64,000 nucleotides of DNA. Source: Asterochloris sp. CNOR1. Taxonomy: Eukaryota; Chlorophyta; Trebouxiophyceae; Trebouxiales; Trebouxiaceae. The position numbers and the translations under genes are program-made. How positions within the stretch are numbered: position 1 is the first letter of the stretch; every line of letters begins with the position of its first letter. The notes beneath the pieces were generated by a model. That model was not told the DNA's origin. It was given only the letters and a program-made list of their open reading frames with translations, and did no database searches. Positions 57,201 to 64,000 of the stretch are shown here, piece by piece. Location: the NCBI GenBank assembly GCA_963969365.1, contig OZ017747.1, positions 2,976,001 to 3,040,000 on the forward strand, given 5' to 3'.

Positions 57201-58060
57201 AGGAGTACCAGACAATGCAACTGCAGTCTGGAGCAGCAGGAGTGAGTCGCGGTGCTTTGCAGCACAGCACAGCAGGCTGTCTGGAGAAGGGTGACCCTTG
57301 CATTCTGAAGGCAGCACAGGGATTGACACCAGTAAGAGGCGCAAGCCTGAGGTGCAGAGGACGCTGCGCCATGCTCGGCCTGCCTGAGATGTGGGGCAGC
57401 ACAGCAGAGCAGCTTGCTGGCGTCGAGAGATCAGCGGAGAACATACATTGCAAGCTGCCAAGCGCAGACAGGTCAAGCAACTCAGGGGCCAGTGGTGCAG
57501 CTGCATCCGGTAGCACAGCCTGACTGCGCCGAGCGAAGCACCTCAGGTGCTTGTCCAAGGCAAGGCCACCACTTCACGCTTATGGGTATGAGTTCAATGT
57601 ACTCTGCCTGCCGTACATGATATGGTGCTGAGCACCCTAGCAGGGACGGTGACCCCAGACGCGCTTGAAAAGAGATGTGTTACATCAGTGGCGGTCCTGG
57701 GCAGCTCACCCCAAAGAAGTCCTTCAGCTGGGCAGCTACAAGCCCTACAGTAAGCCAGATGGCGACCCTGGTCCAGGGAAGGTCCACTATCCACCTCAGG
57801 AGCGCCTTGCCACCCGTCTCAGAGACAGTGAGCTCCACTGCCAGGGCATCTGACTCGTCCAACGCTGCTGTGCCGGCTGTTGCTGACATGCATCGCCTAC
57901 GCCTGGGCCTGGGCCTGGCGCTGGCATGTGGCCCTGTGGGCCAGCTCCTGCTGGCCCATTGAGACTCTGGTCGTACTTGCTGACAGTGCTTGAGATTCGC
58001 TGCACACCTCCCGGAACAGCAGGGCGTAACATTGCATGTCCTGCTGTTGCCCTGCAGCAT
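54205..58060 (-). CDS. AI-2E-family (PF01594-like) transporter, plant/algal type
   Basis: Large minus-strand multi-pass protein of the AI-2E transporter family, which in plants and algae is probably a plastid or other organelle membrane protein of unknown substrate. Exon-like blocks in order: up to 57710 (SETGGKALLRWIVDLPWTRV, QLKDFFG), 56837-57108 (GTFICSFIGNGFVRSAEHSL, LLVLAYFVSIVALVTLFGVM), about 56308-56390 (DGLMDQVERLLLVASGDELS), 55653-55780 (LGTVLSKMLRGYTDAAVSFT), about 55230-55400 (VGVSLVLSFMFVWDLPAIQE), about 54855-55035 (VNTALTALGMYLLKIPGVGL, FICSFIPIAGVFISTTPIAF), 54499-54660 (GIHFVEAYLLNPAIYSAHLK) and 54205-54385 (PLTVFALDYCIKYPQCSLGD, ending NLKQKPITAKK). N-T-A-L-T-A-L-G and F-I-P-x-x-G are family hallmarks. 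Starts at 58060 (Arg/Ser-rich leader) or 57889; one or two exons around 55.8-56.2 kb are unresolved. Confidence 0.78.
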
Positions 58061-58218
58061 TCTACAGTTCCTGATTCAACAGTGAAGCTTGCCACTTCAG
58101 CCCAGATCCCACGGCTTCCGGAGGTGCAGCACTCGAAGTCAGAAGCTTTCGGCGGCTTGCATTCTAGCGAGGCTTCCCGAGCAAAGCACAAGGTTGACTT
58201 GCAAATTGGTCAAACGAC

Positions 58219-58608
58219 ATGGAGCTAGTTTTCCTTTTCCATCCAGCCTCCCCGGTGCTTGTGCAGGTTGGTGACGCCGCCCAGTGCATCAAGGTGCTGC
58301 GAGCTGCCAGTCAGCTGCGACACAGCACACGCTACAAAGGAGTGGGCCTCACGCCAGACCTCACAAAGCAGCAACGCGAGCACAAGCAGAAGCAGTGGGG
58401 GACATACCTGTCTCTCAAAAAGCAGGGCTACACAGTGTGCTTCCATGGGGACGCCCTGGTGATGTGGAACAACAAGCAGTGGATGCCTATCCAGCCCCCC
58501 ACTGGCCCGCCGCCACCGCCGGCGGGGCCACCGGCGCAGCCTCCAACCCAGACATTACCTGTGCCACAAGCACAACTGCCTGGGCCACCCTCTGAGAGGG
58601 TGGCCTAG
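58219..58608 (+). CDS. LINE ORF1, C-terminal part
   Basis: 129 aa. The segment TRYKGVGLTPDLTKQQREH followed by YTVCFHGDALVMWNNKQW matches the C-terminal domain pattern of L1-type ORF1 proteins (short strand, E/P-D-L-T, K-x-x-R helix, then G-x-x-V/A-x-x-x-G-D-x-L), an RNA-binding chaperone domain. A Pro-rich tail (GPPPPPAGPPAQPP) follows. The N-terminal coiled coil and RRM-like parts expected of a complete ORF1 are absent, consistent with 5' truncation. The ORF ends with TAG at 58606-58608 in the same frame as the start of ORF2. Confidence 0.75.
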   Translation: MELVFLFHPASPVLVQVGDAAQCIKVLRAASQLRHSTRYKGVGLTPDLTKQQREHKQKQWGTYLSLKKQGYTVCFHGDALVMWNNKQWMPIQPPTGPPPPPAGPPAQPPTQTLPVPQAQLPGPPSERVA

Positions 58609-61600
58609 GAAGAGGGGGGTCACTGCGTTGAGCTCTCATGTGTTCTCTGGAACATGCATGGCGGGCTCAACCATGCTTATAACAAGGCTGATGCTTTGAA
58701 TGACCTGCATACTTTGGACTGCACATTTATTTGTTTGACTGAGACCTGGACTGCGCCTGGGGATGCTGTGTATGACTTGCCAGGCTATGTCTGTCATGAA
58801 GTGCACCGCCCCCAGCACCTGCAGAACCGCAATGGCCCCAGGGGTGGCATTGCTGTGTACATGAAGCAATGCGTTGCTGACCATGTTAAATTTTGGAAAG
58901 CTGCAGATGACGGGACATACATTTGGCTGCACATTGAGCCGCATGGCGGTTGTACAGAGCATATTGCCTTTGCCACTTGCTACATGCCTCCTTACTACGC
59001 TAACAAAACACTGGACACTTTTCCGCAAATTGACTGCAGACATGGACAACTTTGCCAGCAGGGTGCCTGCCGGCAAGCAGCCGCACTACTGGGTGTGTGG
59101 GGACACCAATGCACACACTGGCACAGCACCAGACTTTATCAGACTCATTGGACATGGTATCTCTTCTGAAGTGCAGGCCCTTGACCAGCTTCCAGCTGAC
59201 CTGAAGACGCGCGCAAACCTCTGCACCCACAAGGTTGATGTCCGTGGCAAGCAACAGCTGGACTTCTGCAAAGACAACGAGCTGCTCATTCTCAATGGCA
59301 GGGCACCTGGCGACCCATCTGGTAAGGTCACATTTGTGGGGAGGGGCGCAGGCACCCTCATTGACTACCACATGGCCTCTGCGTGGCTGGCCAGCTGCTG
59401 CATGCAGCTGGCGGTGCTGGACATGGCCAGCGGGGCGTGCCGGGTGTGCTCAGATCACCTGCCGGTACAGGTCTGCTTCCAGCTGCCCACCACAGATGGG
59501 GAACCACCAGCAGCATCAGCACAGCAGCAGCCAGCTGCAGTCCCGCGCGTACCAGACATCAGACTTGACCCAAGTCAAACAGAGGTCTGGCACCAGAACT
59601 TTGCAGCGGTTGCAGAGCGGTTGCGGTTACAAGTTGCGGTGACAGATCCAGAAGCAGGGGTCAGAGCCTTCACAGAGTGCATTTCAGAAGCGGCCGCAGA
59701 CACCTTCCAGCTCAGACGACGGCAGCCTTTAAAAATTATGCAACGCCCACCCTGGTTTGATGAGGAGTGCCGGTATGCTTGGAGGGAATGGAAGGATGCT
59801 GAGCGCTCCCCCATTATTGTTCCTTTTGCTGCTTTGAAGCTTCGCAACATGTACAGGGCAGTGCGCCGCAGGAAGCAGCGACGGTTCATGCACCAAAGGA
59901 TGGCTGACATCGATAAGCTTGCATCGAAAAACATGGCACATTTATACCGCGTGTTTGGCTGGCGCAGGCACTCAGCTTGCCCCAGGGCGCTGCACAGTCA
60001 GCATGCACACTGGCAAAGCAAGCTGGGTGGCCGCCCAGAGCCACGAGGAATCCCTGAGCTGTTGACAGAGGACTGTCCCGGTGGGCCTGTTCCATCTGCT
60101 GCTGCCTTGAATGCACCTATCACCACCCGTGAGGTTTATGACAGCTTGCAGAAACTGAAGGGGGGCAAAGCAGCAGGGCTTGATGGCATGCCTGCAGAAC
60201 TGCTCAAGAGTGGCCCCTTCTGCATGATGGAGTGCCTCGCGAGTCTCTTCACTGCAATCCTGCATGGAAGATATCCAGAGCAGCTGAGCACTGGCCTGAT
60301 TACTGCAGTTCACAAAAAGGGAGACAAGGCAGACCTCAATAACTACCGCCCCATCACAGTCATCCCGGTTCTGGCCAAGCTATTCGCCTCTGTGCTCACG
60401 CGCAGACTGGCAGACTGGACTGAGAGGAACAATCTCAGGGCGCCCACGCAAGCGGGCTTCCGGGCCAATCGCGGCACATCAGATCAACTGAGTATCTTGA
60501 ATTACATAGTCAAGAAATGCCTGTCACAGGGGAAGAAATTGTACTGCTGCTTTGTGGATTTTGAGAAAGCGTTTGACACAGTGGACAGGGAAGTGCTTTG
60601 GGCTGTCCTGGCCAACATTGGAGTGCGGGGACAGTTCCTGAAGTGTCTGCAGAGCCTCTATGGTGTTGACTCTGCTGCAGTGAGAACTGCACAGGGCACC
60701 TCTGGGGCTTTCAGGTGCTTTCAGGGGGTACAGCAGGGGAGTCCCCTCAGCCCCCTGCTGTTCGGGCTGCTGCTTGACTGCTTGCACAAGGTCCTGAAAG
60801 CTGTGCCAGGCAATGGCGCCCCAAGCCTTGCCGATTACTGGTTCACAGCTGCGGGCCGCGAGTGGAAGATGCAAAAGCCTGTGCCGCTGCTGCTCTACGC
60901 AGACGACCTTGCCATACTAAGCACCAGAGCAGAGGGGCTACAGAACATGCTTGATGCATTGCAGGTCTTTAGCAAGAAGAGGCGCCTCACAGTGAACCTG
61001 GAAAAGACTGAGGTGCTGGTCTTTGAGCTGCGGCACACCCCCTGCCGGGATTTCACATACGGCGGGAGAGTGCTCACCCGCAAGGACAGCTTCAAATATC
61101 TGGGCCTGAGGTTCCATGCCACGCAACGGGACTTCCGCCTTGCTCTGGGGAGTCTTGCAGCTTCTGCATGCAAAGCCATGCATGCCATGCGCCGCAGATG
61201 CTTCCAGCTTGGCTATGTGCACCCCCAGCGCATGTGCAACTTGTTCAATGCATTGGTGCTGCCCATCCTCAGCTATGGCTGTGAGGTGTGGTTCTGGCAC
61301 CATGATGCCAGCAGCACAGTCACCAAAGTGCTGGAAGGCGTCCACCTCCAGTTCTTACGTGGCCTGCTGGGAGTGAAACGCACCACGCACCACTTGATTG
61401 CCCTGGCTGAGTTTGGCAGATACCCGCTTGCTGTGCATTGGCAAAAACAAGTTGACAAGTTCAGGCTGCGCATCTGCAATGTCACTCGCACTGCATCTGA
61501 CAACCCACTGTTCTGGGCGATGTTTGACGGCACACCCAATGTGGAAAACCTTAGGCTCCTGCGTACCCCTGCTGGATTTGCTGCCTTGCAGGCCCGCAGG

Positions 61601-62056
61601 AGGCCTGCCAGCGCCCCCAGCACAGAGCGCCATGAGCGGCTCTTTGCGGAGAACTCAGACAGCACCGTGGCAAAGTACAAGCAGATGCGCGGCTTCAGCG
61701 CAGCGTACACCACGCAACCTTACATCCAGCAGATCAGAGGCTACAGACTGCGCAAATCAATGGCCCATATCCGCTGCAGCAGCCACAGGCTGAGAGTTGA
61801 GACAGGCCGCTACACATCAGAAGCCAGACACGAGAGGACCTGCCGCCTCTGCACATCAGCAACCGCCATAGAAGACGAGCAACACATCTTGCTGCACTGT
61901 CCCCAGCTCAATGACCTGCGCAACGCCCACAGCCACCTATTCAAGACGCCAGGACAGACTTTGACAGACCTCTTTGATGACCATCCCCCAATTTTGCTTG
62001 CTAAGTATGTGCGTGCAGCGCTGCTTATGCATCAATCAGTGCTGCTTTTGCCATGA
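58609..62056 (+). pseudogene. LINE ORF2 (endonuclease-reverse transcriptase), frameshifted
   Basis: Frame 1 from 58609 encodes the first half of the endonuclease (LWNMHGGLN, CLTETW, FATCYMPPYY). At about 59017-59022 the meaning passes to another frame, which is open to 62056 and carries the rest: GDTNAHTG, TLIDYHMAS, SDHLPV; reverse transcriptase motifs LITAVHKKGD, NNYRPITVIPVLAKL, TQAGFRANRGTSDQ, CFVDFEKAFDTVDRE, VQQGSPLSPLLFG, LLYADDLAILS (YADD at 60896-60907), VNLEKTEVLVF, FKYLGLRF; and a terminal CRLCTSATAIEDEQHILLHC zinc-type motif. All catalytic motifs are present in one frame or the other; one extra T in the run at 59019-59022 would explain the break. The RT domain has no internal stops, so the insertion is fairly young. 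Confidence 0.88.
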
Positions 62057-62061
62057 TTACA
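62057..62061 (-). terminator. Possible TGTAA poly(A) motif of METTL10 inside LINE sequence
   Basis: TTACA on the plus strand (TGTAA on minus) lies 97 nt beyond the METTL10 stop, directly after the LINE ORF2 stop. If used, the element now supplies the 3' end of the host gene. No other TGTAA was seen between 62062 and 62157 on the minus strand. Confidence 0.3.
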
Positions 62062-62157
62062 TGAATTGTCAGTCCCATGCCCGCTCATTGTGGCCCCCGG
62101 ACTTTAAATCCATTTCTCTCTCTCTTTTCGCCCTGCTGTCCATTTTGCAAGAGCTCA

Positions 62158-63157
62158 TCAGTGTCTCCGGCGAAATGCTACCGTGCACACTTTGGTGCCT
62201 GTGATGCCACCAAAGACAAAACAAGGGTAGGTCTTGACATGATCCAGGTAGGTGAAGCACAGAGCACTGCTGTCCTTTTGGGCAACGGTGAACTCTTTGA
62301 CAAGCTCATCCTGGGTGCTGTTGCAAGAGGTGATCACAAGGAGGCCGCCTGGCTTCAGCAGCTTTGCCGCTTCTCGCTGATACTGTTGCCTGCAGCACGG
62401 GTAAGCTGCTGGGCTGATGGCCGGGTCACGAAATGGGCAAGACTCACCTGTTGGCTTCTGCATGCTGTGAGAGGCCAATGGCATCAAGAGTGCCCTTGTC
62501 TGTGATGAGATTAAAGCTGCAGGGTCACACAGACCTGCTACTAGGGAGCTTGAGCATCTAGGCAACGCTTCTTGGGCCCCAGCAGAGCCTACCTGCCAGG
62601 CTGCAGCGAGCTGTCTGTGATGCTGTCAACCTGCAGCGGGCACAGCGCAGCACACTAAGCGGCCTGCACAAGCATGGTGCAGGCAGCCAGTGCAATTGCA
62701 GGAGGCCACTCACAAGGAGCTTAACATGAGATAGTCCTCGACGCTGCATGACTGCTGCTGCCAGGGAGATGGAGGCTTGACTGTAGTCGCTGCCTGTCAG
62801 GTCGTCAAATCCTAGCTTTGCAAGCTGAGCTAGGAGGATACCATTGCCTGTGCCAATGTCGAGCACAGCAGCTGTGGCAGGGTCCATCTCCTGAGCCTTG
62901 GCCATAGCCGCCACGAACTGCACCATCTGCTGCTGCACGTCCTCGCCAAACCTGCACATAGGGTGCAGAGGTCTCGCCTCATAGCTCCAACACCTCGATG
63001 TGGTAGCAGGGCTGCCATCAGCAAGAAAAGTGCCGCAGCCCCACCAGACTTCCCCTTCATCTGCATGATGATTAAGATTGGCTAGCTCAGTGGCATACTG
63101 TGCCTCCCAATGGGCCAGTCTCCCTAGCTGGCACCCATCATCCTCACTGTCTGTCAT
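62158..63157 (-). CDS. EEF1AKMT2: eEF1A lysine methyltransferase, METTL10/EFM4 type
   Basis: Class I SAM-dependent methyltransferase that modifies a lysine of translation factor eEF1A (human METTL10, yeast Efm4/See1). Five minus-strand exons join in phase to 229 aa: 63045-63157, 62714-62951, 62593-62630, 62448-62516, 62158-62389. Landmarks: HWEAQYATELANL, DEGEVWFGEDVQQQM, SAM motif I VLDIGTGNGILLAQLAKLGF, TGSDYSQASISLA, the catalytic-side ITDKGTLDAIGLS, LLKPGGLLVITSCNSTQDEL and the C-terminal FVFGGITGTKVCTVAF. Length fits the family. An upstream in-frame ATG at 63193 is possible; 63157 is preferred because family members start shortly before the HWE/YWD box. The stop codon sits at the edge of the LINE insertion. 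Confidence 0.93.
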
Positions 63158-63229
63158 GCTGTGTGAGGCAATGAGCGAAACCCTTGAAACCATGTAGGTT
63201 GTCCTAGGGAATAGTGGCCACCACAGGCC
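63158..63229. promoter_or_regulatory. Very short shared promoter of METTL10 and LSM7
   Basis: Only 72 bp (36 bp if METTL10 starts at 63193) lie between two divergent start codons. The core promoters and 5' leaders of both genes must be packed here or reach into the opposite gene. No TATA-like element is evident. Confidence 0.6.
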
Positions 63230-63750
63230 ATGTCTCGCAAGGAAAGCGCCCTTGATCTGGCCAAGTTTATCGACAAAGGTGTCCGTGTCAAGCTGGCAGG
63301 TGGCAGAGAAGGCAAGCCAAATTTAGCTGGTTTGGCAGAGCCTATCAAGCACTGTAACCTGAGAAACCCCCTCTCTTGCTGCTGCAGTTCAGGGGGTACT
63401 CAAGGGCTATGATCAGCTGCTGAATCTGGTAATGGACGAAAGCATAGAGTACCTCAGAGGCAAGCAGAGTTGTCGGCTGCCCTGCCGCCAGCTGTTTGGG
63501 TCTCACACTGCTCCTGGCTGGCTGCAGATGCAGAGGATCCCTTGAGAGTAACAGACCAGACGCGGAGCCTGGGCCTCATGGTGAGTCTGCACTTTGTCCT
63601 GCATGGGCTTGGCGAATGCCAGCCTGCATTTGTGCCTGTCACCAACAGCGTTGCTTGGGCACACTGCAGGTTTGCCGCGGCACAGCAGTCATGATGGTTT
63701 CACCCACATCAGGTACTGAGGAGATTGAGAACCCCTTTCTCCAAGACTGA
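63230..63750 (+). CDS. LSM7: U6 snRNA-associated Sm-like protein LSm7
   Basis: Subunit of the LSm2-8 (U6 snRNA, splicing) and LSm1-7 (mRNA decay) rings. Four exons join in phase to 95 aa: 63230-63311, 63388-63459, 63528-63580, 63670-63750. The Sm1 motif is KFIDKGVRVKLAGGREVQGV with LKGYDQLLNLVMDESIEYLR; the Sm2 motif is SLGLMVCRGTAVMMVSP. The usual LSm7 ending (I-x-N-P-F) is present as IENPFLQD. Length matches the family. Introns 1 and 2 both begin with GC (GAAG|GCAAGC at 63312 and AGAG|GCAAGC at 63460); reading either with a GT donor breaks the Sm fold. Confidence 0.96.
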
Positions 63751-64000
63751 CTCTCAAATTGACATACAGAGCATACACGCACAGAAACTGGCATTCAAAC
63801 AACAGGGAATCAACAAAGGGGGGCAAAGGAGGGGCTGCACAGTCTCTGGTTGCCATTGACTTTGACACAAAGCCATGGCGTGAAGGGACATTTCACGCAT
63901 GACAACAGTTATGCAGTTTGGTAGGCAGCTCAAATGTGATGAGCCTTCAATCATGCTGAGCCAAGTTGCCTCCAGCACATCAACTACTTATTTGAATGCA
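63751..64000. other. 3' flank of LSM7 to window end
   Basis: 250 bp after the LSM7 stop. No TGTAA motif on the plus strand and no convincing coding sequence; a minus-strand ORF (63754-63978) has no recognisable features. Confidence 0.5.

Larger units (their letters stand above)
58198..62157 (+). mobile_element. L1-like LINE (non-LTR retrotransposon), 5'-truncated and damaged
   Basis: About 3.9 kb holding a partial ORF1 (58219-58608) and an ORF2 with apurinic-type endonuclease, reverse transcriptase and a C-terminal zinc-knuckle-like motif. APE endonuclease at the N-terminus and the ORF1 type place it with L1-like elements, as in green-algal Zepp-type LINEs. No poly(A) tail or target-site duplication could be recognised, so both ends are approximate: the left limit is the first in-frame position after a TGA at 58195, the right limit is the neighbouring gene's stop at 62158. 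A short C/T-rich run (CTCTCTCTCTTTTC, about 62115) lies in the 3' UTR. Confidence 0.9.

Noticed and set aside
56548-57294. 248-aa open frame on the plus strand
   Set aside because: It is antisense to the AI-2E exon 56837-57108, whose hydrophobic family motifs read on the minus strand; the plus frame has no recognisable domain.
54205-58060. Bacterial origin or contamination because AI-2E transporters are best known from bacteria
   Set aside because: The gene has many spliceosomal introns and the family is present in plants and algae, so it is a normal nuclear gene.
59010-59030. Programmed ribosomal frameshifting in LINE ORF2
   Set aside because: The shift lies inside the endonuclease domain and not between domains, so a lesion or sequencing error is the simpler reading.
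1-64000. CRISPR arrays, tRNA or rRNA genes, organelle DNA
   Set aside because: No regular spacer-repeat array, tRNA-like cloverleaf or rRNA signature was noticed by eye, and pervasive introns exclude an organelle or prokaryote. A tRNAscan-type search was not possible here.

Overview
The window is nuclear DNA from a eukaryotic alga, most likely a green alga (Chlorophyta), possibly a trebouxiophyte; the genus cannot be fixed from sequence alone. The evidence is many short exons bounded by GTGAGC/GCAG-type splice sites, plant-type proteins (a peroxisome-targeted MenB for phylloquinone, plant-like CARM1/PRMT4, CAX exchanger, a plastid thylakoid protein), TGTAA polyadenylation motifs after some genes, and an L1-like LINE. 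No prokaryotic operon, CRISPR array, rRNA or tRNA was recognised.

Layout. 1-5,056: fumarylacetoacetase (minus, running off the left edge) and naphthoate synthase menB (plus), divergent from a 206-bp gap. 5,302-8,930: a PWWP-domain nuclear protein (minus). About 9,190-27,630: one very large plus-strand gene for a low-complexity, coiled-coil protein with several repeat families. 27,907-32,604: a tail-to-tail pair of bZIP paralogues, the second with both key DNA-contact residues replaced. 33,167-37,802: CARM1-type arginine methyltransferase. 37,942-39,024: AIMP1/EMAPII-type tRNA-binding protein. 39.1-40.2 kb: poorly resolved. 40,611-43,636: DUF4239 (bestrophin-like) membrane protein. 44,621-48,734: CAX cation/proton exchanger. 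48,837-50,771: coiled-coil protein, perhaps Mis14/Nsl1-like. 50,873-51,844: redox-inactive thioredoxin-fold membrane protein. 51,843-53,133: GNAT acetyltransferase. 53,231-54,060: thylakoid LPA2-like protein. 54,205-58,060: AI-2E-family membrane protein. About 58.2-62.15 kb: a damaged LINE. 62,158-63,157 and 63,230-63,750: eEF1A lysine methyltransferase and LSM7, divergent from a gap of at most 72 bp.

Exon joins were worked out by hand from reading-frame continuity, splice-site sequence and remembered family patterns. Where a full set of joins closes in phase (FAH so far, menB, bZIP1, CARM1, the thioredoxin-fold protein, the LPA2-like protein, METTL10, LSM7) the models are strong. The large 9-27 kb gene and the N-termini of CAX, GNAT and AI-2E are provisional. 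The most striking points are the high share of GC-AG introns, the degenerate bZIP paralogue, the large repeat protein, and a LINE with ORF1 and ORF2 in one frame split by a single TAG plus a frameshift in its endonuclease.
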